In this document: positions 7,329 through 15,032 of the stretch, in pieces | Numbering within the stretch: position 1 is the first letter of the stretch | How the letters are laid out: each line of letters opens with the position of its first letter | DNA from: JACMLD01 sp038207265 | Lineage (GTDB): Bacteria; Bacteroidota; Bacteroidia; Chitinophagales; Chitinophagaceae | Direction of reading: 5' to 3' | Assembly (NCBI GenBank): GCA_038207265.1 | Contig: JBBQZZ010000006.1 | Coordinates: 186,001-250,000 of the forward strand | Length of the DNA: 64,000 nt | The notes under the pieces: model-generated | Seen by the model: the letters and a program-made list of their open reading frames with translations, nothing else | What the model was told of the DNA's origin: nothing | The model's database searches: none | Program-made: the position numbers and the translations under genes

Positions 7329-8345
7329 TCAAAGCTGGTTAACTTCAACCCATATATTTTTAAGAACCGGTATTCCTTTTAACAGGTTCTGATGTCTTGT
7401 TTGCAAAACCCGTTCGCCGGGATATGTTATTTTTTTTGCGGGATCAATGCTAACGGAGCCGTGATAGTTGTCAATTATCGAACTTATTGTTTTAGCTATG
7501 ACTGATTGATCGCCAAGTTTTGACATATCAATTGCAATAAAAACCTGCGACAATCCATATTCTGCTTTTTGCTTGCTTATCTCCGGCGTTGATAAGCCAC
7601 CTGATAAAATTGTTGCCAGCAAATCCAGTAACAATGATAATCCCGCGCCTTTCCAGTAACCAACCGGCATAGGTCTTTTTGCATTAAGAATTGCATCAGG
7701 ATTATAAGAAAGGTTTCCTTCACTGTCGTAACCACCATGAACCGGAAGAGATTCCTGTTTCATGGCCGACAATTCCAATGCACCATAAGAATATTGAGAC
7801 ATGGCCATATCCAATACGATGGCCTCATCTTTATACGGCAAAGCAATTACCAACGGATTATTACCCAATCTTGAATCTGTTGCGCCCCATGCCGGCATAT
7901 TGGCAATGGTATTGGTCCAGCCTATAAAAACATATCCGTCTTTTGCCGCCTGCCAGCCATAATAACCTCCGCGCATCCAGTGATTGGTATTGGCAAGTGA
8001 TACACATCCTATTCCGTTTTGACCTGCCAATGCCATTGCGTTTTTGGTAGCATGAACAGCATTCAGCACGCCTGGTCCAAGGTTGCCATTCCATTGCTCT
8101 ATTCCGCCCATCTTGTTTTGTATTGATGGAATCTCGTTTGGAATTACATAACCCTCTTTTACATATTGAATAAATCTCGGAAAGCGATTGACGGCATGTG
8201 TATAAATGCCGTCCACACTATTGCTGGTGAATATAGCAGCACATTGTTCTGCATTGTCTTTCTCAAAATGATACTTCAATAGTATTGTCTGAAAAACATG
8301 TTGCATTTCTTCCGCTGATACATTGACCATTTCAACAGCGCTCAT
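7329..8345 (-). CDS. Ldh family oxidoreductase, 2,3-diketo-L-gulonate reductase-like (YiaK/DlgD)
   Basis: NAD(P)H-dependent enzyme of the malate/L-lactate dehydrogenase_2 family, 338 aa, cytoplasmic. It follows E. coli YiaK closely: YTHAVNRFPRFIQ near residue 53 (catalytic His), NHWMRGGYYGWQAA near 125, WTNTIANMPAWGA near 150 and MPVGYWKGAGLSLLLD near 228. YiaK reduces 2,3-diketo-L-gulonate in L-ascorbate/L-lyxose breakdown. Here no other yia-type genes are present, so it may act on another diketo acid or 2-keto sugar acid made from the local polysaccharide. The length and family are ordinary and the start ATG is unambiguous. Confidence 0.85.
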   Translation of the reverse strand: MSAVEMVNVSAEEMQHVFQTILLKYHFEKDNAEQCAAIFTSNSVDGIYTHAVNRFPRFIQYVKEGYVIPNEIPSIQNKMGGIEQWNGNLGPGVLNAVHATKNAMALAGQNGIGCVSLANTNHWMRGGYYGWQAAKDGYVFIGWTNTIANMPAWGATDSRLGNNPLVIALPYKDEAIVLDMAMSQYSYGALELSAMKQESLPVHGGYDSEGNLSYNPDAILNAKRPMPVGYWKGAGLSLLLDLLATILSGGLSTPEISKQKAEYGLSQVFIAIDMSKLGDQSVIAKTISSIIDNYHGSVSIDPAKKITYPGERVLQTRHQNLLKGIPVLKNIWVEVNQL

Positions 8346-8456
8346 GAAAGAATTTTATAACTTGATTAATAAAATACATGGTTTTACCAGTGCACATTCA
8401 CACAACAATTGCATCATGAAAGTCAAATAATAATTTCCCGGATGAAATCATTTATT

Positions 8457-8900
8457 TCAGGGCGCCTGAATTTTTATGGCCTGCCTGGCCAATAATTTCC
8501 ATTCACTCTTTTGCTTTTGCCAAACCTGCAATATAGCAATGGTTACGTCTTTTGATTCGCCATTATCCGTTAACGACGCTTTAAACACATGTCTTACAAT
8601 GGCGTTATTACTACCTGCTAATTTTATGGTCTGATTAGTCAATTCGATGCTTTTAAAATGCGAGTTACCGCTTGCAAGCGCCTCTACAAAGGCAGTTTTA
8701 TCCTCTATCTTACCGGTGGAATGTCCATAACTCAATTCGTCGCAGGTAAGTTTTTCCAGCACTGATTTATTTCCGTCCAACATGGCCTTGCGCAAATTTT
8801 CTACTGCAGCGGCCACATTGTTTTCCTCTTTGCTTTGTGCATTTGAAGAATTCATGAATGTTATTCCTAACAACAGGAAGCAAATTAATCTTTGAATCAT
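8457..8900 (-). CDS. Secreted NTF2-like protein (DUF4440 type)
   Basis: Short exported protein, 147 aa, with a signal peptide (FLLLGITFMNSSNAQ, cleavage near residue 21). The rest is a single NTF2-like alpha+beta cone: an N-terminal helix with ENLRKAMLDGNKSVLEKLT, then strands ending in VWQKQKSEWKLLARQAIKI. This matches the SnoaL/DUF4440 group, whose members bind small ligands or act as non-catalytic partners. No catalytic signature is visible. It stands alone between the YiaK-like gene (111 bp away) and a divergent NAD-binding gene, and its function is unknown. Confidence 0.75.
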   Translation of the reverse strand: MIQRLICFLLLGITFMNSSNAQSKEENNVAAAVENLRKAMLDGNKSVLEKLTCDELSYGHSTGKIEDKTAFVEALASGNSHFKSIELTNQTIKLAGSNNAIVRHVFKASLTDNGESKDVTIAILQVWQKQKSEWKLLARQAIKIQAP

Positions 8901-9035
8901 AAAATTATTTTATGGTTAATGAAAACAAATAATGACGAACTCGATTCATTATTAAACAGCACCGTAGTAAATTTGTTACTTAACCGCGCCGTTTATCAAA
9001 TCTTTTAGAAGGCACACAAATTTAAAGTAAAAGGT

Positions 9036-9971
9036 ATGCAAACTATTTTAGGTGCAAATGGCACCATTGGATCTTTGCTGGCAAAAGAATTAACCATTTA
9101 TACCAATCAGATCAGGCTGGTAAGCCGTCATCCAAAAAAAGTAAATCCGGGTGATGAACTTTTTCCGGCTGATCTTACAGATCCTTTCCAGGTAGAAAAA
9201 GCCATTGCCGGATCCGAAGTTGTTTACCTGCTCGTGGGATTTAATTATGAAATAAAAGTATGGCGCGCCGAATGGCCAAAACTAATGCGGGCTACTATTG
9301 ATGCCTGTAAAAAACACCATGCTAAACTGGTTTTTTTTGATAATGTGTACGCTTACGACACAACCGCTATTCCACACATGACAGAGGCATCACCTCTTAA
9401 CCCTTCCAGTAAGAAAGGCCTGGTAAGGAAACAACTCGTTGATATGATTATGAATGAAGTAACGGCAGGAACCCTCACAGCCCTCATTGCCAGATCTGCA
9501 GACTTCTACGGACCCAATAATGATAAAAGTTTTTTGATGATAATGGTACACGACAATATCAAAAAAGGAAAGAAACCCAATTGGATAATAGATGCGGGTA
9601 AAAAACATTCCTTTACTTATACACCTGATGCTGCAAAAGCAACGGCCCTATTGGGAAACAGCCCTGATACCTGGAACCAGACTTGGCATTTACCCACACA
9701 TAGAAATGCATTGACAGGGAAAGAAATGATATCTCTTTTTACACAGCAAATGAATGTACCCGACAAAGTTTTTGTATTACCGATGTGGATGATAAAATTG
9801 CTGGGTCTGTTTGTACCCCTCATGAGAGAGATGCCGGAAATGATGTACCAATATGACCGGGATTATATTTTTGATTCAGGTAAATTTGACAGACGCTTTC
9901 AATTTAACGTAACCTCTTACCAGGAAGGAGTGAAAAAAAGTATTGAAGAAACGGGCCATGGCCAACATTGA
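9036..9971 (+). CDS. NAD-dependent epimerase/dehydratase (NmrA-like extended SDR)
   Basis: Protein of 311 aa that begins directly with the dinucleotide-binding strand, MQTILGANGTIGSLLAKEL. VYLLVGFNYEIKVWRAEWP, VFFDNVYAYD and LIARSADFYGP follow in the order seen in atypical epimerases that carry a YxxxK-poor active site. The C-terminal half (LPTHRNALTGKEMISLFTQQ) is the substrate-binding part. Such proteins reduce or rearrange nucleotide sugars or act as redox sensors; the actual substrate is not evident. It is one of few plus-strand genes in this half of the window and has no operon partner. It converges with the Gre-like gene 16 bp away. Confidence 0.8.
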   Translation: MQTILGANGTIGSLLAKELTIYTNQIRLVSRHPKKVNPGDELFPADLTDPFQVEKAIAGSEVVYLLVGFNYEIKVWRAEWPKLMRATIDACKKHHAKLVFFDNVYAYDTTAIPHMTEASPLNPSSKKGLVRKQLVDMIMNEVTAGTLTALIARSADFYGPNNDKSFLMIMVHDNIKKGKKPNWIIDAGKKHSFTYTPDAAKATALLGNSPDTWNQTWHLPTHRNALTGKEMISLFTQQMNVPDKVFVLPMWMIKLLGLFVPLMREMPEMMYQYDRDYIFDSGKFDRRFQFNVTSYQEGVKKSIEETGHGQH

Positions 9972-9987
9972 GTAACGACTATACCAA

Positions 9988-10464
9988 TCAATACAATTCA
10001 TTGATAGTTGTATGCACTCCGTTAAATAAAAAATTCTCCCCCCCTTTTTTATGCAGCAATTGCTTTGCAACAGGCGCATTGGGCGAAATAAATAAAATCA
10101 TTTTATCATCTACCATCTGCTTACCCAGGCCCGCTGCAATAAAAAATGAAACGGTTGGGCAACTTATAAAACTTCCAACGTTTATTTCCCGGTGTATTAC
10201 ACCCGTGTCAACAGCATTCAACAAAGACAATTCTTTCAGGTATTCAGCTAGCTGATGGGAATACATGTCTTTATCGAGATGGTTCATGGCACGGGATGTT
10301 TCATATTTATCGCCAGCGGAGCTTTTCTCTTCGCTGTTAGCAGATTGCTGGGCATTCGCAATGGCATGCCTGGCCGCATTTACACGTTGTTCAATCATTG
10401 AATGGCAATAATGTTTCAACCTGTTTTTAAAAGCTATTTTCCCGGCATCTGTCATACAATTCAT
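9988..10464 (-). CDS. GreA/GreB C-terminal-like protein
   Basis: Cytoplasmic protein of 158 aa. An N-terminal helix pair contains AIANAQQSANSEEKSSAGDKYE, the signature of a Bacteroidetes family related to the transcription elongation factors GreA/GreB, often mislabelled 3-oxoacyl-ACP synthase. The C-terminal half (VGSFISCPTVSFFIAAGLGK through FISPNAPVAKQLLHKKGGE) resembles the Gre FKBP-like domain, where such proteins end in a SPxxPxA turn. The start ATG overlaps the kinase stop in ATGA, giving tight coupling to sugar kinase expression, an odd pairing for a transcription factor relative. Function in this organism is unknown. Confidence 0.72.
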   Translation of the reverse strand: MNCMTDAGKIAFKNRLKHYCHSMIEQRVNAARHAIANAQQSANSEEKSSAGDKYETSRAMNHLDKDMYSHQLAEYLKELSLLNAVDTGVIHREINVGSFISCPTVSFFIAAGLGKQMVDDKMILFISPNAPVAKQLLHKKGGENFLFNGVHTTINELY

Positions 10465-11849
10465 TTAATAGCCAATGCTGTATTGTATTTTGTGAGGTCA
10501 ATGGTTTTTAAGTTAGCAGGTTGGTGATTCCATGAACCATGAATCGCAAGTGCTGCTCCTATGGCCGATGCCTGAGAAACAGAAGAAGCATACACTTCAA
10601 CACCCGGGTAAGCCGCCGCCAGCAGGTTCATGTATATTTTATTTTTTCCAAAACCGCCATCTACAAAAATCTTTTTCACGGGGCAGTTCTTTAATACCAT
10701 GTTGGTTGATTTGACCTGTTGCGCTACCAGGTCGTGCATTAACTGGTGATAGGCATCATCAAAATTTGTATACGCTAAAAGATTTCTTTTTGCGAATGCA
10801 GACTTTTGCATCATGTAATCTGGCGATGTTTCCTGATCCGCTGAAAAATGCTTTGATATTTTTCCGGCCATATCCGGATCAAAAATTACTGTTTTATAAT
10901 AGTTGGAAGCTTTATTAAAATGCAATGCCAAACGCTTCACCTGTTCTTCGTGCTCATTACCAGCAAACAACCGGGAAGCCTTAACTGGTTTACCATGATG
11001 TTCCATATAACAGAGGCAATCCTTATTTAACTCGGCAATGGTTAAAGATGTATGATTGAAAGGATTTAAACTGATGCACCAGGTACCGGTTGAGATCAAA
11101 ACAAATGATTCTTTGAAAGTTGTCAGGTAGGGAATAAGCGCGGAAGAACTATCATGCAAGCCGGTACCACAAATGATGCTGCGATCTTTCCAGTGAGTTG
11201 TTATTAACTGATCAGATGGAACGATGGGGGCCAGTTTGTCAATGATGTTTTCGGCAAATACCCATTGATGATAACTATCTTCCCGGAAATTCCATAACGC
11301 TGTGTGACATCCGATACTGGTAATATCTGAGTAGTATTTTTTTGTAATCAGAAAACTCAGGTATTGCGGCAGGTGCAATGAACAATGAATTTTGTTAAAC
11401 AATTCAGGTTTGCAATATTTTAGATAATACAATTGCAAACCCGAATTTAAATTCCCCAATACAGGCGAAGCCGTATTTACAGAGAATTCCGGGGCGGGAC
11501 CATAGTGTTGATAAAATTGTTCCGACAATGCAATTGGAAATGACTTCAGGTAATTATATAATGGTGTGACCGGAATTCCTCTATTATCCAAATGAACAAA
11601 ACTGGCACCATAACCGGAAAAATTAATGGCCTGTACCTGAAAATCCTGCAGCAACAATACTTCTTCCGCCGACTGTATCATCCATTGCGTTAATTTTTGC
11701 AGATCCTCGCACACATCACCATCTTCATCCTTTGTCTCATCCATGTTCGCAGACTTTTCCCAGACAATCCGGTATTGATCGTCAAACAGGAATAACTTTT
11801 TATTGGTCTTCCCTATATCGAATATTGCTATGACTGGCGTAGCGGGCAT
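10461..11849 (-). CDS. FGGY-family carbohydrate kinase, probable L-rhamnulokinase
   Basis: Sugar kinase of 462 aa. The N-terminal FGGY half has the phosphate loop FDIGKTNKKLFLFD at residues 10-23; the C-terminal half has LISTGTWCISLNP and KKIFVDGGFGKNKIYMNLLA, which bind ATP. It most likely phosphorylates L-rhamnulose at O-1 for the aldolase at 17362-19506, because the isomerase gene lies directly upstream. The fucose genes here are of the kinase-free type, so fuculokinase activity is less likely, although sequence alone does not separate the two. It is distant from E. coli RhaB. A 145-bp gap, with a small direct repeat, separates it from rhaI. Confidence 0.82.
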   Translation of the reverse strand: MPATPVIAIFDIGKTNKKLFLFDDQYRIVWEKSANMDETKDEDGDVCEDLQKLTQWMIQSAEEVLLLQDFQVQAINFSGYGASFVHLDNRGIPVTPLYNYLKSFPIALSEQFYQHYGPAPEFSVNTASPVLGNLNSGLQLYYLKYCKPELFNKIHCSLHLPQYLSFLITKKYYSDITSIGCHTALWNFREDSYHQWVFAENIIDKLAPIVPSDQLITTHWKDRSIICGTGLHDSSSALIPYLTTFKESFVLISTGTWCISLNPFNHTSLTIAELNKDCLCYMEHHGKPVKASRLFAGNEHEEQVKRLALHFNKASNYYKTVIFDPDMAGKISKHFSADQETSPDYMMQKSAFAKRNLLAYTNFDDAYHQLMHDLVAQQVKSTNMVLKNCPVKKIFVDGGFGKNKIYMNLLAAAYPGVEVYASSVSQASAIGAALAIHGSWNHQPANLKTIDLTKYNTALAIK

Positions 11850-11962
11850 ATGAGAGCTCAGATAATTCTTATTTGATGGAACATGGGATCAGGAATCTGT
11901 ATTTAGGTCATATCCTAAGTTGCTTTTATTCATTCACAGAACTCTTACCTTGAGACACCAAT

Positions 11963-11986
11963 TTCCAATTCCTGGTTCCAATTCCT
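11963..11986. repeat. Short direct repeat upstream of the sugar kinase gene
   Basis: TTCCAATTCCT occurs at 11963-11973 and 11976-11986, in phase at 13 bp, followed by a third partial TAATTCCT. It lies in the 145-bp gap between rhaI and the kinase gene. Its role is unknown; it could simply be a small low-complexity spacer. Confidence 0.55.
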
Positions 11987-11994
11987 AATTCCTC

Positions 11995-13269
11995 TCACAG
12001 TCCGGTAGCAACGGTCTTCTCACCTCGTTCTTTAATCAATCGCTGCCTGATTTTTTGTTCGCGGAATAATTGCAGTGGTTCCAACGCGGCTCCGGTTTGC
12101 AATCTTGATTCAGCTATCAGCGGCCGCACATCTGTGCGATATGCTTTTTGCAATATCTCCTGCGCCATAGCGACATCATTGGATTCCTGTGCAGCCGACA
12201 AAGCTTGCTTATCTACCAGTAATGCCTGTGCGTAGGCAATTTTTATTGCCTCTATTGATTGCAGTAAATCTTCTAATGGATCTTTTACATTATGAGAAGC
12301 ATCTATCATCCATCCCAAATCAGTTGCATGGTTCATATTCCTGGCATCCATTCCTTCCACCAATTCATTAAAAATTAAAAACAATTGATAGGGATTGATG
12401 CTGCCTACGGTAAGATCATCATCACCATATTTTGAATCATTGAAATGAAAACCGCCTAATTTTCCTTCATTCAATAACAATGAAACGATCTGTTCAATAT
12501 TGGCATTGGGTAAATGATGTCCAAGATCTACCAATGTAAATGCTTTAGGCCCCAATTTATTTGCATACAGTAATGACTGGCCCCAGTCGCCTACAGTCAT
12601 CGAATAAAAATTGGGCTCAAACGCTTTGTATTCAACAAACATTTTCCAATGATCCGGTAATGCCGCATAAATTTCTTTTAACCCTTCCAATGTGCGTTGA
12701 AATGCTTTCCTAAAATTTAATTGACCGGGAAAGCAGGAACCATCGCTTAACCATACAGTCAGGGATTCGGAACCCAATGCCACTCCATGTCTGATGACTT
12801 CAATATTATGATCGATTGCCTGCCGGCGTACTGCCTTATCAACATGTTGTAAGGAACCAAATTTATAACTGTGTGTTTGATCTTTCTGATCCTGAAAAGT
12901 GTTTGAATTGACCGCATCAAAACGCAATCCTTGTTGTGCAGCCAATGTTTTAATAGCTGTCGGGTTTCCGGGAATGTCCCAGGGAATATGCAATGAAATT
13001 GCGCCACACGATTGGTTCAATGCGTGCAAGAGTCCAACATCTTCAATTTTTTCTTCCAGGTTGCGGGGTTCTCCACCTGCCGAGAAACGACCAAATCGCG
13101 TGCCCCCGGTGCCCAGGGCCCAGCTGGGAATAGCAATTTGAAATTCGGTCAATAATTTTACAATGGATTTTATGTCCTTAATGTCTGCGGCAGCATGATC
13201 AAACCTGCGGCGGTGTTCATTTTGCAAGGATTCATTGTGCGAAGTGATATGGTGTTTGCCTAATTTCAT
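11995..13269 (-). CDS. rhaI: L-rhamnose isomerase (RhaI type)
   Basis: TIM-barrel isomerase of 424 aa converting L-rhamnose to L-rhamnulose. It belongs to the Pseudomonas stutzeri/rhizobial type rather than E. coli RhaA. Metal ligands can be placed in VEYKAFEPNF (Glu), LVDLGHHLPNAN (Asp and His) and GFHFNDSKYGDDD (Asp). The N-terminal PSWALGTGGTRFGRF segment is typical of this group. The ATG at 13269 is chosen; a TTG two codons earlier is also in frame. It sits 27 bp after the GH99-like gene, inside the rhamnose gene run. The assignment is firm because of both motifs and neighbours. Confidence 0.93.
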   Translation of the reverse strand: MKLGKHHITSHNESLQNEHRRRFDHAAADIKDIKSIVKLLTEFQIAIPSWALGTGGTRFGRFSAGGEPRNLEEKIEDVGLLHALNQSCGAISLHIPWDIPGNPTAIKTLAAQQGLRFDAVNSNTFQDQKDQTHSYKFGSLQHVDKAVRRQAIDHNIEVIRHGVALGSESLTVWLSDGSCFPGQLNFRKAFQRTLEGLKEIYAALPDHWKMFVEYKAFEPNFYSMTVGDWGQSLLYANKLGPKAFTLVDLGHHLPNANIEQIVSLLLNEGKLGGFHFNDSKYGDDDLTVGSINPYQLFLIFNELVEGMDARNMNHATDLGWMIDASHNVKDPLEDLLQSIEAIKIAYAQALLVDKQALSAAQESNDVAMAQEILQKAYRTDVRPLIAESRLQTGAALEPLQLFREQKIRQRLIKERGEKTVATGL

Positions 13270-13296
13270 ATACAAGAAAACATTTTATAGCTGCGC

Positions 13297-14613
13297 CTAT
13301 TTTCTCCCGGTAATTTTTTTCCGAGCAACGTTGTTTTTTTCTTTTTTGCCCTGTTCGCCGGCACCAAATACTGCTTTTATGGCTTCCAGGTATTTAGTGC
13401 CGGTCCTTTTATCGGGCAATAAATAACTTCCTTCTGTCCACTCGTTCCAGGCATTGATGATAACAATCTTTTGTGCTTCCGGTTTTGAATCAATAAATTC
13501 TTTTGCTTTAACCAACGCGGATTGAAAAGCCGCAGGCGTATTATCTCCATTGAATACAGGTGTCCATGGATAACCTTTGTAAGTATCAAATTTATCTGAT
13601 TGAATAAGTCGGGGAGTTACATCCCAACCCATGGTTACATTCGGATAATATTCTACACCTGGATATTTTTTACTGATTACGGGCCAGTATCGACTGTTTG
13701 CGTCTATTGCATCCTGGTAGCTGGCCACCGGCCACCCGGCTTTCGAAAGATCATAGGCATATAAAAAATTATAGGAAGTCAGGCTCGAAGTCTTTAAAGA
13801 TTTAAACACATCTTCTGCGGTATTGGCGGTATTGATGGCCCGCTGCAACTGGTTGTCTGTGATACCCTGATCAATACAATTAAAATGTACTCCCGGAAAA
13901 CCGGCAGCTTTTACTTTGTCATCAAATTGCTGCATGGCATAAGCTGCATTGGCAACGCTGCCAAAGCTTTCAATAAATCTTGATGTTTCAAAAATAGAAA
14001 AATAAGGTTTGCCCTCTATCTTCCAGTAATTGGGTTGGTTGAAATAATGAGTAATTATATAAGTGGTTATCGTATCCCATGTTTTTATCGATACCCTGCT
14101 GTCTGTAAGTTTCTCCTGGAAATTACTATAAGGTGTAGGATGAATATTGGCCCAGTTATGATTGGCCCACATGATGGCAAACTTAAGGCGACTGTTATTC
14201 GGTGCTTTCAAAAAACCTTTTTCCAAACCATCCTGGAGGTATAATCCTGTGGGCTGGTACCAATACCAATCATAAATAAAAACATTAATTCCATGGTCGG
14301 CAGCCAGATCAATTTCCTTTGCGGCCCATTTGGGATCCGATTCATCAAAGTAACCCCATAAAGGCACTTTGGGCTGAAGATGACCAGTGAATCTTGGTAA
14401 TGCCAGTCTCACCAGGTCCCATTCTGTCCAGCCTTTGCCATGCCATTTCTCATTGAATGAATCCACGTGGTAATCGGGAAAATAATAGACCGCCACTTCA
14501 TAATTGCCCTTGCCGGATGACTGCGAAAAACAGGTAGGCGCGGTCGTTATCAATTGCAATAAAAGGATGCAGGCAATCCGGGTGAGCTTTATATTATTAA
14601 GGGTTGTGATCAT
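13297..14613 (-). CDS. Secreted GH99-like (WbsX-type) protein
   Basis: Exported protein of 438 aa with a signal peptide (IACILLLQLITTAPTCFSQ, cleavage near 31). It matches the glycosyltransferase WbsX / GH99-like domain: VAVYYFPDYHVD at the N-terminus, KGWTEWDLVRLA, VFIYDWYWY and WANHNWAN in the middle, and IINAWNEWTEGSYLLPD near the C-terminus, where the acidic catalytic residues of GH99 relatives lie. GH99 enzymes are endo-acting on alpha-mannans, but this subgroup is commonly found with rhamnose genes and its substrate is not established. It stands between rhaI and rhaM with short spacers, suggesting co-transcription and action on a rhamnose-containing polymer. Confidence 0.8.
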   Translation of the reverse strand: MITTLNNIKLTRIACILLLQLITTAPTCFSQSSGKGNYEVAVYYFPDYHVDSFNEKWHGKGWTEWDLVRLALPRFTGHLQPKVPLWGYFDESDPKWAAKEIDLAADHGINVFIYDWYWYQPTGLYLQDGLEKGFLKAPNNSRLKFAIMWANHNWANIHPTPYSNFQEKLTDSRVSIKTWDTITTYIITHYFNQPNYWKIEGKPYFSIFETSRFIESFGSVANAAYAMQQFDDKVKAAGFPGVHFNCIDQGITDNQLQRAINTANTAEDVFKSLKTSSLTSYNFLYAYDLSKAGWPVASYQDAIDANSRYWPVISKKYPGVEYYPNVTMGWDVTPRLIQSDKFDTYKGYPWTPVFNGDNTPAAFQSALVKAKEFIDSKPEAQKIVIINAWNEWTEGSYLLPDKRTGTKYLEAIKAVFGAGEQGKKEKNNVARKKITGRK

Positions 14614-14635
14614 CAGGGATAACTGATTTTAAAAA

Positions 14636-14950
14636 TTAAGGCATATAAAATACTTCCTGTAAACGGGTACTAATGGGTGAATTATCTGCATTTGTCTCCA
14701 TTAAATCTTTCATGTACGCCCACCATTTTTTCATAACCGGTTTTCCAGGCAGTTCATCCAACTTAGTTTTGTCAGCAATGGTAAGATAACCAAATAACAG
14801 ATTGGTTTCTTCATCAAGGAAGATAGAATATTCTTTCATACCCATTTCTTTGAGTAAGGCCTGCAGTTCCGGCCACAATTCTTCGTGCCGCTTTTTGTAT
14901 TCAGCTTCGCAACCCTTAAAGAGTTTCATTTTAAATGCTACACGTTGCAT
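14636..14950 (-). CDS. rhaM: L-rhamnose mutarotase
   Basis: Small cytoplasmic enzyme of 104 aa that interconverts alpha- and beta-L-rhamnopyranose, supplying the anomer used by the isomerase. The complete family pattern is present: AFKMKLFKGCEAEYKKRHEE with the catalytic His near residue 22, YSIFLDEETNLLFGYL, and WWAYMKDLMETN with the paired Trp residues near 75. The length equals that of E. coli RhaM. It is located 22 bp before the GH99-like gene and 82 bp after the GH106 gene in the rhamnose run. Confidence 0.95.
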   Translation of the reverse strand: MQRVAFKMKLFKGCEAEYKKRHEELWPELQALLKEMGMKEYSIFLDEETNLLFGYLTIADKTKLDELPGKPVMKKWWAYMKDLMETNADNSPISTRLQEVFYMP

Positions 14951-15032
14951 AGTGAGATTGACTGTTATTAATAAAGGCTTATTTATTTAATGCATTTCAA
15001 TAAATGCTGCGGTTGATGGGCCGCCGCGTAAA

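Noticed and set aside
11963..11986. Possible CRISPR-like or iteron repeat from TTCCAATTCCT copies
   Set aside because: Only two full copies of 11 bp with a 2-bp spacer; too few and too short for an array or origin.
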